This document shows positions 19,001 through 27,135 of a DNA stretch of 64,000 bases, piece by piece. The position numbers and the translations under genes are program-made. Numbering within the stretch: position 1 is the stretch's first letter; each line of letters opens with the position of its first letter. Where the stretch lies: positions 386,289 through 450,288 of the forward strand of contig JAJNBJ010000002.1 in the NCBI GenBank assembly GCA_021155965.1, given 5' to 3'. Under the pieces are notes generated by a model. It saw nothing but the letters and a program-made list of their open reading frames with translations, ran no database searches and was not told the DNA's origin. This DNA is from Flavipsychrobacter sp. (GTDB taxonomy: Bacteria > Bacteroidota > Bacteroidia > Chitinophagales > Chitinophagaceae).

Positions 19001-19845
19001 CCGTATCGGTATCCATTGCTGCTAACAGCCCGTACATTCCCGGCAGCCCCGGCGATACTATCTGCGCGGGTGATCTTGTAACATTCAATGCATTCCCCAT
19101 CAACGGTGGTTCAACACCTTCTTTCCAGTGGCACACAGGGATCGGCGCACCGGTCGTTGGCGCCATAAGCAATAGCTGGTCTACTACGTCGCTGCTTGAG
19201 GGCCAGGGGGTTTTCGTTACGTTGAGCAGCAGTGTGCTTTGCCCCTCTCCTGTTATAGCAACCAGCAACACCATCAAGATGAATGTGATCTCTAATACGC
19301 CTACAGTATACATTGCTGCAAGCCCCGGATTACATGTAACTCCCGGCACTAACATCACTTTCACTTCATACGTATACAATGGCGGTATAGGCCCAACTTA
19401 CCAATGGACAAAGAACGGCGTTGTCATACCGGGGGCAACTAACCCTACTTACACACTTGTTGGTGTGACCAAAATGGATACTATAGCGCTTACTGTTACC
19501 AGCACTATGGCATGTGTGCCCAGCCCGATTAACACCAGCAACAAATTGGTGGTTATGACCAATGTGGGCGTATCAGGCCTTTCTGCGGCGCTTGACGACA
19601 TCAGCCTGTTCCCCAACCCGAACAACGGTACCTTTGCAGTAAAAGGAACACTTGAAAGTGCAGGCATGGTTTCGCTGGAAGTTACCAATATGCTTGGCCA
19701 GGTTATATACACTAACAACTTCCCGGTTCAGAACAATGTGCTGGACCATACGATCGAACTGCCCAAAACAGCAAGTGGCATCTACCTGCTGCGTGTGAAT
19801 AAAGACGGCGATAACAAGATATTCCGTTTTGTTGTAGAACGCTAG
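16048..19845 (+). CDS. Giant SBBP-repeat surface protein, T9SS cargo
   Basis: A 1265-residue protein. Signal peptide near the N-terminus (CCLLSLSVMA), then a ~220-residue N-terminal domain (CFVENKGEV, DIYPNIDWVLY) of the type that precedes SBBP repeats. From about 250 to 700 there are about nine beta-propeller repeats with the pattern W-S/G-TYYGG...D and DAFIAKF. Residues ~710-1170 are Ig/PKD-like beta domains with WSGPAGF and YQWTKNG motifs. The last ~75 residues are a T9SS sorting domain (LFPNPNNGTF, ending FRFVVER). Likely a surface adhesin or scaffold; ligand unknown. Confidence 0.93.
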   Translation: MYLNGTKCGSLIVCCLLSLSVMAKNANTITEGRGLKKPLCFVENKGEVVDENSRPRNDIHYKLSTPGMSMYVGAGQLHYQFAKAEGTHSSISKVTTYRMDVVLEGANPNAKPEASGKQDYYENYYLNGYTGAGFTANSWSKVTYRDIYPNIDWVLYVKNGEVEYDFNVRPGGNVSDIKLTYGGATSLKINSDGSLSAKTPMGSVTEKTPFAYEANSGKQVAANFKLKGNTVTFETGNYNDGIVIDPALLWSTYYGGAGLEVATCVAIAPGSGNTYVGGFTSSNPLTTAGTPFMSAYQGGTSDAFMARYSPAGVLQYATYIGGAGTDRGLAIAIESLGANMYLAGSTTSNPAVGVLSTFGAYHTTNLGGVDGFLIKFNSAGARQWCTFYGGAGTDSITCVAVDGSNNVIVGGQTNSTTNIASSAGVYQPARNGANDAFLAKFNSAGTIQWSTYYGGTSTDAAMGVTTNPAGNIFVTGQTSSVTDMATSTSFQPTLRGTNDAFIAMFDGAGTRTWGTYFGGTGAETSNNVACDPVSGALAIAGNTTSVNFIASANAHQATFGGIQDAYIASFDQTGNRLWSTYFGGSQFDYGEDVCFDLESNVVAAGGTFSAAGISSTGSSQPAIGGDYDVFVAKMNPLGQRVWGTYFGGSFYDYATGIAIDRSFSPGQMVVSGHTTSIGTYGSGGIITSGAAQPAYGGGVYDAFISKFVVDLYATLDQPFTDTLVCAGGTLQVPYSIYPATATFLAGNIFSVELSDITGSFASPTVIGSAAATTSGIITCTIPGGTPVGIGYKIRLVSTNPIYVSPDNYYSIRVVATLGGTTAFSNSPVCVSNTLNLNDTATYTIMSWNWSGPAGFTSTLQNPSIPLVTMANAGVYSVTTVHNGCPASTATTTVVVNNVIPPTPVISASNGCAGFTLTLFSNPDTVTTDPIYYSWVGPAGFSSTMQNPTIPGTTVANTGYYFVHTILNGCASADTFVYVTVNPVIPVSVSIAANSPYIPGSPGDTICAGDLVTFNAFPINGGSTPSFQWHTGIGAPVVGAISNSWSTTSLLEGQGVFVTLSSSVLCPSPVIATSNTIKMNVISNTPTVYIAASPGLHVTPGTNITFTSYVYNGGIGPTYQWTKNGVVIPGATNPTYTLVGVTKMDTIALTVTSTMACVPSPINTSNKLVVMTNVGVSGLSAALDDISLFPNPNNGTFAVKGTLESAGMVSLEVTNMLGQVIYTNNFPVQNNVLDHTIELPKTASGIYLLRVNKDGDNKIFRFVVER

Positions 19846-19858
19846 AAAAAATACTTTT

Positions 19859-19898
19859 AAATGATGAGCCTCCCGAATACTTCGGAGGCTCATCATTT
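19859..19898. terminator. Bidirectional terminator hairpin
   Basis: AAATGATGAGCCTCC and GAA pair with TTC and GGAGGCTCATCATTT across a TAC loop, with one bulged C. The stem of about 18 bp is flanked by a T-run on the left and an A-run on the right, so it can end both the SBBP gene and the convergent minus-strand gene at 19927. Confidence 0.85.
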
Positions 19899-19926
19899 AA
19901 AAACACCACTGATGAAACTTCTTTCT

Positions 19927-20574
19927 TTATCGTAAACCAAATAATAAACCAAGATTAAAATCAACATCGCTTTGTGGGTTATAGGTCTTGCCCATATCTT
20001 CCACGGCATCCGTAAAGCCTGTATAAAATCCCATATCCATATTCAACCAGATATTCTTTGCCAACCTGATATTCAAACCGGCGCCACCATTCACTCCTGC
20101 ATCAAACAAGCTGAAATTGTCTGAGCCGCTCACCTTATACAGGTCGCGGTAGGCAGCAGAAGCGCTGATCTGCTCATCCAGTTTAACGGCAACCGATGGG
20201 CCTACGTAAATATCCGGCCTGATCATATTGCCCGGCTTACCGAAGAAATAGTATAACCGCACCGGCATCCTCAGGTATATAGGCGTGAACGATTGCATTG
20301 TATTTAAATAATTCACCTGGTAGCCTTCTGAAGAAACAACCAGGTTTGCGCCAACACCCCAATGTTTGGTAAGCAATCCTATATACTTAATACCCAGCGA
20401 TTTTTGCGTTTGGTAGCTCGTGTTTCCAGGCAGGTTATGCACCCAGCTATGGCCTAACCCCGCCGTAGGGCCAAAATACCCTGCAGGTATCTTGGCCTTT
20501 GCCCGTTCCTGCGCGTGCGTGCATTGTCCGGCCAGTGCGAATACGATCGTTGCTATCATTAATACCCTTTTCAT
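19927..20574 (-). CDS. Outer-membrane beta-barrel protein (PorT-like family)
   Basis: A 215-residue protein with signal peptide (IVFALAGQCTHAQ) and alternating hydrophobic/polar strands (PTAGLGHSWVH, WGVGANLVVSSEGYQV, YLRMPVRLYYFF, DIYVGPSVAVKL, VDFNLGLLFGL) typical of the small 8-10-stranded outer-membrane beta-barrel domain common in Bacteroidota. The terminal strand ends in an aromatic-poor GLLFGLR. Substrate or function unknown; it is encoded alone, convergent with the SBBP gene. Confidence 0.85.
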   Translation of the reverse strand: MKRVLMIATIVFALAGQCTHAQERAKAKIPAGYFGPTAGLGHSWVHNLPGNTSYQTQKSLGIKYIGLLTKHWGVGANLVVSSEGYQVNYLNTMQSFTPIYLRMPVRLYYFFGKPGNMIRPDIYVGPSVAVKLDEQISASAAYRDLYKVSGSDNFSLFDAGVNGGAGLNIRLAKNIWLNMDMGFYTGFTDAVEDMGKTYNPQSDVDFNLGLLFGLR

Positions 20575-20724
20575 AATAACTTGCTCCGGCTGAAACGAAT
20601 AAAATTCTGTGCCTTTAATACCGTTTTATGGTATTAATTAGAATTTCTTTAACGTAGCTTAAGCAAAAAATGAATTGGGCACTTTCCGGAAAATTGTTTT
20701 AATTTTATAATATAACCCCCGATT

Positions 20725-22239
20725 GTGAAAAAACTATTACACCTGGTATCCGTCATTTTGTTACTGAACACTGCTCATGCGCAGAACTACCAATGTCTGC
20801 AAAGTGGCGTAAAACGGTATTTCACAAATAGTAATGGTTATTTGAGGGGAATGAGGATTGATTCTGCAAGATATATTGGCAGCGATTCTGTTTTTTATCC
20901 GTTTCGTACACCAAGGGGCAGTTATGATGCTTCAAGTAGTATACACTCTGAACTAATTGCCGGCGGCAGTTGGCTTGGCCAAAAAGTGATACAACAGAAC
21001 GATGGTACTTTCATTTTTGACAGCTATTGGGGTGATTCCGTAATTATTAAAACCCGGGCGAATATTGGAGATAGTTGGTTGTTTTATAATGACAGCGGCA
21101 GTACTTATTATATAGCTGCAATTACGGCTGCTGACACAATGACAATCCTGTCGTCTTTAGATTCTATCAAAACAATACTCATAAACGCATATAATAGTTC
21201 AGGCCACGATACCTCCGACCTCTTAGATAGCTTTAATATTGTTCTCAGCAAAAATCACGGATTTGTAGAAATATTTGACTTATATACATTCCCTTATCAT
21301 AAACCTGATTCAGCATACAGGGTTGGACTAGATTTCTTTTTAGATAGGTCAACCTCGACTTCATCTACTATTAACGATTTTGCGGGAAATCCTCCTAGTG
21401 AAATTATCACCGTTTTTAAGCTAATTGACTTCATTATTCCAAATAATCAGCAACTCTATAATTGGAGTGCTGGAGATATTTTTCACGGAGAACATAGGTA
21501 TTCAAATATACCACTGACCTATAGCACTATCAAATTTATGGATACTGTTACGAGCAAAGTCGTTTCGGGGGCGGATATCATTGACTCTGTTACAGGGACA
21601 AATATTGTTTGCCCTTCTGCCTACCCTTGCTCATTGATCTGTAATCGCGGAGTATATATTTTTCATAACAGCACTTATCATATTATTAACCCCTCCTACA
21701 TCCCTGAAGATCGGTCTACTCCTGATTTCTTTCTTTTTTATTTCCCGCACGACACGAGTTACTGTATGCAGAGCCCCCGTTATACAATTATCGATTATGG
21801 CTTTCCTAACTATTCTCTTGATCATCGATGGGTAGCTAAGGAATTTAAATTAGGAATTGGATTAACCTATTTTCAATTTGCATGGCCTTCAGGCTTTGTT
21901 TGGGAATGGGATATACTCAAATATTGCAACATAAACGGAATTGATTGTGGTACGCCATTCGTCATTGACACTTCCACTTCAATAAAAAATGTCCTTACAA
22001 AAAATAGCTATCAAATTTCCCCCAACCCTGCCACAGAAGAACTAACCATAAAAACCAATAGCACGTTCCCATATACAATAGCCCTGCAAAATATGCTCGG
22101 GCAAACCATCATCTTTCTGCAAACTACCAACCAAACAGAAACAATAAACCTAAGCAATATACCGGCAGGCATATATTCTGTGAGCATAACAGATGAGCAA
22201 GGCAACCGGCACAATCAAAAAGTGCTTATCGGGCACTAA
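20725..22239 (+). CDS. Secreted protein with T9SS type-A sorting domain
   Basis: A 504-residue protein with signal peptide (LVSVILLLNTAHAQ) and a T9SS sorting domain over the last ~75 residues (ISPNPATEELTIK, NMLGQTI, IPAGIYSVSI). The start is GTG at 20725; no ATG is nearby. The middle has no recognised motif; it is rich in S, T, Y and D. Base composition looks more AT-rich than neighbours. Followed by the strong terminator at 22242-22264. Confidence 0.85.
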   Translation: MKKLLHLVSVILLLNTAHAQNYQCLQSGVKRYFTNSNGYLRGMRIDSARYIGSDSVFYPFRTPRGSYDASSSIHSELIAGGSWLGQKVIQQNDGTFIFDSYWGDSVIIKTRANIGDSWLFYNDSGSTYYIAAITAADTMTILSSLDSIKTILINAYNSSGHDTSDLLDSFNIVLSKNHGFVEIFDLYTFPYHKPDSAYRVGLDFFLDRSTSTSSTINDFAGNPPSEIITVFKLIDFIIPNNQQLYNWSAGDIFHGEHRYSNIPLTYSTIKFMDTVTSKVVSGADIIDSVTGTNIVCPSAYPCSLICNRGVYIFHNSTYHIINPSYIPEDRSTPDFFLFYFPHDTSYCMQSPRYTIIDYGFPNYSLDHRWVAKEFKLGIGLTYFQFAWPSGFVWEWDILKYCNINGIDCGTPFVIDTSTSIKNVLTKNSYQISPNPATEELTIKTNSTFPYTIALQNMLGQTIIFLQTTNQTETINLSNIPAGIYSVSITDEQGNRHNQKVLIGH

Positions 22240-22241
22240 AA

Positions 22242-22264
22242 AAAAGCGCCTTTCTGGCGCTTTT
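22242..22264. terminator. Intrinsic terminator shared by convergent genes
   Basis: AAAAGCGCC, loop TTTCT, GGCGCTTTT. The A-run before and T-run after let it work in both directions, for the gene ending at 22239 and the minus-strand gene ending at 22287. Confidence 0.88.
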
Positions 22265-22286
22265 CGGAGGTATTTGTTTGAGGATC

Positions 22287-23690
22287 TTATTCAGATACCG
22301 TTATTTTCTTTCGTTCTGTTCCTTCTGAGGTATGCAGCTCAACAATGTAGATACCTGCGCCAAGGTCGCTTACGGGAATGGCCACTAATGCTGTATTCTT
22401 TGCCGGCACTACAGTTTTTAACTCGCGGCCTGCAATGTCTATGATGCGTACAGTGTTTGCTTTAGTCCCCTGTAAATCAATATTGATAACATTTTTTGCA
22501 GGGTTCGGATACACACCCCATGCATTTGCGTTACTAACCGTATTGTTATCCTTTACATCCAGGAATGCGGCGCTGTCGGGCTCTATGTTCACAAGTATTT
22601 CCTGCCTGTTGGTGAAATCGCTGCTGCCCGGCGCCAGGTGCTCCACAATATAAAAGCCATCATAAGTATAGCCCCAGCCCCAGTTGAAGTGAATAAAATT
22701 GTTATCAATATACCCATCAGCGAGGAAACAATGTCCACCAGTTGGCCCGTAGCCTGTATAAATTATAGGGCGCTTTGCATCTATCTCCGCCTTTATCAGG
22801 TGAACCCAGGCGGTATCATCATAGCTGGAACGGAATTCGCCGCGAATAGTAGGCTTATAATGGAAGTAGGTCTGCATGGCAGATTCGGTGCAGTTACCGC
22901 TGCCCAGAACCCAGGCGCCGCTGGCATCTACCCCGTAGTTCATATTAACCCCTATACCTGCATCAGACATTAATGTTGCAACATGGTTGTTCGTTTTAAA
23001 AAGCGCAACCGGCATCGAATCCCACTTATAGGTATGCTCGCCAAAGTTTGCAGTAAGCATTCCATAAGGGCTGTGATATGAATGACTGCCTTGCCCGCGT
23101 TTAGGCCAGCTCCAGTATTTCATCAGTTGTGCCATTGCAGTGGCAACGCAACCTGTAATGGTCTGTTCACCTGCTGACGCATCGAACGGGCAAAGCTCAT
23201 TATAATAAGGCTGCTGGCCCCAGCGCGTGCGCACCAGTGGTGGCACTACTGTAGTCTTAGCTGCCGAAAAGGCTGGGCCACTCTTTAACAGCTCTTTCCA
23301 GTTATTTACCGTAGCCGCAGACGGTGCAATATTGTCCTTAATAACTTTGTTGATCTGCTCTTTATAACCATCCAGCCACGCCGCTACATGAGGAGGCATA
23401 TTTGCGGCATCAAATGGTGCATCGGCAGAGAACGCCAGCACAGGCCTCACCAGGTCATCGCCCGAAACTATGATAAACCCTGCCCCCGGGCTAAGCACAT
23501 AGAAATCAGTTACTTCCTTTCCGTCAATAACAGATGTGGCTTTGTATATAACAGAGAATTGCGAGGATGTTGTAATATCCCTGCTTTTATAAAAATTATT
23601 ACCTACAATTTTAGCGGTATTTTCATCTACAGACTTCCCAAAAGAAACGAATGAAGCAACTACAAACAGGCTAAATAAAATACTCCTCAC
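22287..23690 (-). CDS. Secreted C10-family (streptopain-like) cysteine protease, T9SS cargo
   Basis: About 467 residues from GTG at 23690 (M-RSILFSLFVVASF signal peptide); an in-frame GTG at 23723 would add 11 residues ahead of the signal peptide. An inhibitory prodomain (~25-160, FIIVSGDDLVRPVLAFS) precedes the catalytic domain, with nucleophile Cys at about 181 in TGCVATAMAQ and His at about 320 in GGHCFLADGY, then NWGWG. The last ~75 residues are a T9SS sorting domain (VYPNPAKNVINID). C10 enzymes such as streptopain and interpain cut host proteins or act in nutrition; substrate here unknown. Confidence 0.93.
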   Translation of the reverse strand: MRSILFSLFVVASFVSFGKSVDENTAKIVGNNFYKSRDITTSSQFSVIYKATSVIDGKEVTDFYVLSPGAGFIIVSGDDLVRPVLAFSADAPFDAANMPPHVAAWLDGYKEQINKVIKDNIAPSAATVNNWKELLKSGPAFSAAKTTVVPPLVRTRWGQQPYYNELCPFDASAGEQTITGCVATAMAQLMKYWSWPKRGQGSHSYHSPYGMLTANFGEHTYKWDSMPVALFKTNNHVATLMSDAGIGVNMNYGVDASGAWVLGSGNCTESAMQTYFHYKPTIRGEFRSSYDDTAWVHLIKAEIDAKRPIIYTGYGPTGGHCFLADGYIDNNFIHFNWGWGYTYDGFYIVEHLAPGSSDFTNRQEILVNIEPDSAAFLDVKDNNTVSNANAWGVYPNPAKNVINIDLQGTKANTVRIIDIAGRELKTVVPAKNTALVAIPVSDLGAGIYIVELHTSEGTERKKITVSE

Positions 23691-23793
23691 TATACATATT
23701 TTTTGAACGTGGCGAATATACACATTATCCTCATATAGGGCTGTATTATTTGGGGTAAGTTACCCCCATTCTGGGGTGAAAAGCACTTGAATA

Positions 23794-24789
23794 TCAATAA
23801 TATTTAAACCATACTTCGGTTGCGCCAAATCCATATTTCCCACTCCATTCATTTTTAAAACGGCCCACTTCAGGCGTTTGTTTCAATATGGCATGCACTT
23901 CTTCACGCAACTTGCCCTTGCCAAGGCCATGTATCACAATCATCCGCTCCTGCCTGTGTACTATGGCCAGGTGCAGGTAGTGCTGCAAAGTATCCAATTG
24001 CAGCTTCACGATCTCTGCATTAGACAATCCTTTTTTATTATTTACAAGCGCCTCAATATGCAGATCGATCTCCGTTTGCGCTTTCTCAATGGTATGGTGC
24101 GAAACATGGGCTGACTTTTTAACCGGCATTTCGAATTTCTCTTTTATCTCCGGCTTCTTCTTCAATACAAAATCTTCAATCAGCAAATAACTGAATGTTG
24201 GTTCATTGCCCTGCATCAATTGGTTCACATGCTCGAACAGCTTTGCGGGCCTTATGCGCAGCACCTCTTCGGCAACCTCCATTTCCGGGTGGGCAGTATC
24301 TGTTAGCTGCCAGTTAAACCGTGGCTGGTCGTTCATATCTGCATAGCTGATGCTGTGCAGGTACACATTACCAAAGGCGTGCAGCGACCCCTCATGCCGG
24401 AATTCACTTTTGTGTGCAAAACGCACATCATAGACAAACTTAACTGCAATTGGCATTTCATTCAGCAGGAATACTTTCAACACATCTACCACTTCTTCCA
24501 TACCATCATTCTTATACACCGGCATAAAAGAAAGGTAAACGCCTTTTGCAAGGCGCTGTTTGCGTTCTGCTATTTTTTCAACAGGTAATTGTTCCGGCAG
24601 GGATGATTTTTTCTTTTTTGTTTTCTCAGTGAACCACTTTAAGTAAGGATGGTCTATATCCTCAATATGCACAGGAAAAGTAACGCCATTCACCTCCACC
24701 TCCATCATCTGCTTGTTGATGTAGGCTGTAACGTGGCCCTCTTCTCCGGTCTGTTTCAATAATATCCTATCCCCTATTGAAAATTTCAT
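23794..24789 (-). CDS. DUF2027/Smr domain protein (MutS2-like C-terminus)
   Basis: A 331-residue protein. Residues ~1-60 form an SH3-like beta domain (GDRILLKQTGEEGHV), the middle is a beta-rich DUF2027 region, and the last ~75 residues are a Smr domain with the signature EIDLHIEALV and VIHGLGKGKLREEVH, the LDLHG/HGxG motifs of Smr nucleases. The ends resemble MutS2 but the ATPase part is absent, which is normal for this Bacteroidota family. Role in DNA or RNA processing is inferred from the domain. It starts 2 bp after the rdgB stop. Confidence 0.88.
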   Translation of the reverse strand: MKFSIGDRILLKQTGEEGHVTAYINKQMMEVEVNGVTFPVHIEDIDHPYLKWFTEKTKKKKSSLPEQLPVEKIAERKQRLAKGVYLSFMPVYKNDGMEEVVDVLKVFLLNEMPIAVKFVYDVRFAHKSEFRHEGSLHAFGNVYLHSISYADMNDQPRFNWQLTDTAHPEMEVAEEVLRIRPAKLFEHVNQLMQGNEPTFSYLLIEDFVLKKKPEIKEKFEMPVKKSAHVSHHTIEKAQTEIDLHIEALVNNKKGLSNAEIVKLQLDTLQHYLHLAIVHRQERMIVIHGLGKGKLREEVHAILKQTPEVGRFKNEWSGKYGFGATEVWFKYY

Positions 24790-24791
24790 GC

Positions 24792-25370
24792 CTAACGCAT
24801 CCTTTCTTCTAAAAAGCTTACCATTTTCTTCACTGCCTTACCCCTATGGCTTATCTGGTTTTTGATGTTCAGTGGCAGTTCCCCAAACGTCATATTATAT
24901 CCATCAGGAACAAATATGGGGTCATATCCAAAGCCACCCTCGCCTCTCTTTTCCTCGATTATCTGCCCTTCGCAAATACCCTCGAAATAATATACTTCAC
25001 CATCCCATATAAGGCAGATCACTGCTTTATAAAACGCACTCATGTCTGCAGCCCCTTTCAATTCACTTAATAGCTTTTGCAGGTTCTTTTCATCATCCCT
25101 GCTCCCGCTGTAATGAGCGCTTTCCACACCGGGCACACCATGCAGCGCATTCACACAAATGCCGCTATCATCTGCAAATACATTTTTACCACAGAACTGA
25201 TATATAGCCGATGCTTTCGCCAAGGCATTTTCCTCAAAAGAATGGAATGGCTCTGCTATCTCCTGCGGAAACCCAATGTCTTTCAGTGATAACAATTCAA
25301 TATCCTCCACCAGTTCCCTGATCTCCCTTATTTTTCCTGCATTATTTGATGCGATAACCAGTTGTTGCAT
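24792..25370 (-). CDS. rdgB: Non-canonical purine NTP pyrophosphatase (RdgB/HAM1)
   Basis: A 192-residue Maf/HAM1-fold enzyme that hydrolyses dITP, ITP and XTP to the monophosphates, cleaning the nucleotide pool. Motifs: SNNAGKIREI at the N-terminus, FADDSGI (metal ligands), SAHYSG and GFGYDPIF. ATG at 25370 (MQQLVIASNN) is preferred over the upstream in-frame start at 25385. It precedes the Smr gene by 2 bp in the same direction. Confidence 0.95.
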   Translation of the reverse strand: MQQLVIASNNAGKIREIRELVEDIELLSLKDIGFPQEIAEPFHSFEENALAKASAIYQFCGKNVFADDSGICVNALHGVPGVESAHYSGSRDDEKNLQKLLSELKGAADMSAFYKAVICLIWDGEVYYFEGICEGQIIEEKRGEGGFGYDPIFVPDGYNMTFGELPLNIKNQISHRGKAVKKMVSFLEERMR

Positions 25371-25413
25371 AGTATAAAAATACAAACACTTAAGTTAGTA
25401 TTTATTTAAAACA

Positions 25414-25442
25414 AATGAGGCAAGCATATCGCCTGCCTCATT
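25414..25442 (-). terminator. Terminator hairpin after 3-hydroxyacyl-CoA dehydrogenase gene
   Basis: AATGAGGCA (25414-25422) pairs with TGCCTCATT (25434-25442). On the minus strand the stem is followed by TGTTTTAAATA, a T-rich tail, ending the transcript of the gene that stops at 25463. Confidence 0.75.
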
Positions 25443-25462
25443 GCTCTTTATCATTGAACTTA

Positions 25463-26365
25463 CTATTTCTTAAACCTTTCGCTTACAACAAGATCTTTGC
25501 TTCCGGGAGTGTATTTATAAAACCCTTCGCCCGATTTTACGCCCAGGTAGCCTGCCTGCACCATGTTGGCAAGCAGTGTTGCCGGTGCATACTTCTGGTT
25601 GCCAAAGCCCATGTGCAACACATTCATAATTGAATAGCACGTATCAAGGCCTATGAAGTCTGCCAGTTGTAGTGGCCCCATAGGGTGCGCCATGCCCAGC
25701 TTCATGATGTTATCGATCTCAGTAATATCCGCTACACCTTCCTGCAAAGCCAGTATCGCTTCGTTGATCATCGGCATCAGGATACGGTTAGAGATGAAGC
25801 CCGGATAATCATTAACAGCACATGGCACTTTACCCAGCGACTTAGACAACGCAATGGTTTTCTCGGTCACTTCCTTGCTTGTAGCATACCCATTGATCAC
25901 CTCTACCAGTTTCATCACCGGAACCGGGTTAAAGAAATGCATACCTATAACTTGCCCCGGGCGCTTAGTATGAGACCCAATGCGTGTAATAGAAATAGAT
26001 GACGTATTGGTAGCCAATATGCAATGCGGCGGGCACAAAGCATCTAACTGTTTGAAGATGTTGATCTTCAGGTCAATGTTCTCTGTTGCTGCTTCCACTA
26101 CAAGGTCGCAATCTTTTACAGCTTCCTCTAACGAAGTATATGTTTTGATACAGCCAAGAGCATTTGTTTTTGCCTCTTCTGTAAATGCCCCCTTAGCGAT
26201 CTGGCGGTCCATATTCTTACCAATGGTTGCCAAAGCTTTATCCATAGCAGCCTGGTTAATATCCATCATGTGCACATTGAACCCATTCTGCGCAAACACA
26301 TGGCAGATACCATTTCCCATGGTGCCGGAGCCGATTACAGTAACAGTTTTAATTCCCAAAGACAT
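25463..26365 (-). CDS. 3-hydroxybutyryl-CoA / 3-hydroxyacyl-CoA dehydrogenase
   Basis: A 300-residue enzyme with the N-terminal Rossmann motif VIGSGTMGNGI (NAD-binding) and the catalytic region HFFNPVPVMKLVEVI, followed by the helical C-terminal domain (NRILMPMINEA). It oxidises or makes 3-hydroxyacyl-CoA in fatty-acid or butanoate metabolism. ATG at 26365 (MSLGIKTV) is chosen; an upstream in-frame start at 26413 would add 16 non-conserved residues. Divergent from pth. Confidence 0.94.
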   Translation of the reverse strand: MSLGIKTVTVIGSGTMGNGICHVFAQNGFNVHMMDINQAAMDKALATIGKNMDRQIAKGAFTEEAKTNALGCIKTYTSLEEAVKDCDLVVEAATENIDLKINIFKQLDALCPPHCILATNTSSISITRIGSHTKRPGQVIGMHFFNPVPVMKLVEVINGYATSKEVTEKTIALSKSLGKVPCAVNDYPGFISNRILMPMINEAILALQEGVADITEIDNIMKLGMAHPMGPLQLADFIGLDTCYSIMNVLHMGFGNQKYAPATLLANMVQAGYLGVKSGEGFYKYTPGSKDLVVSERFKK

Positions 26366-26554
26366 ACCTATGTTTTGATTTTTGATGGAAACTGATTCCA
26401 TTTCTAATACCATAATATTGTTTCTTTTGTTTTATGAGCGCCCAAGATACGTATTGCAATTGTCATGGCAAAAAAGATGTACAGACATATGCATTACATG
26501 TGAATAACTAAATAATTTATCTGTGAATGCGAGGGCATATAGAAGTCTGCAATT

Positions 26555-26562
26555 TATCTTCG
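26555..26562 (+). promoter_or_regulatory. Possible -7 box of pth
   Basis: TATCTTCG differs from TAnnTTTG at one position and ends 5 bp before the chosen ATG, so the transcript could be leaderless. Weak, no -33 box seen. Confidence 0.25.
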
Positions 26563-26567
26563 CGCTT

Positions 26568-27128
26568 ATGAAGTTCCTTATAATAGGATTAGGAAATATA
26601 GGTGCAGAATATGATGCAACACGCCATAATATAGGTTTTGAAGTGGCCGACACATTCGTATTAAAGAATGGTGGTAATTATTCTTTAGACCGCCACGCAT
26701 TTAAAGCGGAGATAAAGTGGAAAGGCAAAACCTTTATAGTCATTAAGCCTACCACCTATATGAACCTTAGTGGTAAAGCCGTAAAATATTGGCTCGACAA
26801 GGAGAAAATACCCTTAGAAAATACGATGATCCTCGTTGACGAGATAGCACTACCCCTGGGCACTATACGCATAAGGGCGTCAGGCAGCAATGCAGGGCAC
26901 AATGGTTTAAAGAACATTGAGCTTGTATTAATGACCGATAAGTATCCACGCCTGCGCTTTGGTATTGGCAGTGACTTTCCTAAGGGGCGGCAGGTGGAAT
27001 TTGTGCTTGGCAAATGGAAACCATCTGAAATACCTATGGTAAAAGACATGCTGCTAAAAAGCGTGGATGCCATAGAGTGCTTTGCCACTCAGGGCATCGG
27101 TAAAGCAATGACCGAGTTTAATAAATAA
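26568..27128 (+). CDS. pth: Peptidyl-tRNA hydrolase
   Basis: A 186-residue enzyme that frees tRNA from peptidyl-tRNAs dropped by the ribosome. Conserved residues: GLGNIGAEYDATRHNIGF (catalytic His in TRHN), PTTYMNLSG, DEIALPLG and GSNAGHNGLKN. ATG at 26568 is chosen over the in-frame upstream ATG at 26523, because the family starts at MKFLIIGLGN. Confidence 0.96.
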   Translation: MKFLIIGLGNIGAEYDATRHNIGFEVADTFVLKNGGNYSLDRHAFKAEIKWKGKTFIVIKPTTYMNLSGKAVKYWLDKEKIPLENTMILVDEIALPLGTIRIRASGSNAGHNGLKNIELVLMTDKYPRLRFGIGSDFPKGRQVEFVLGKWKPSEIPMVKDMLLKSVDAIECFATQGIGKAMTEFNK

Positions 27129-27135
27129 ACCTCTA

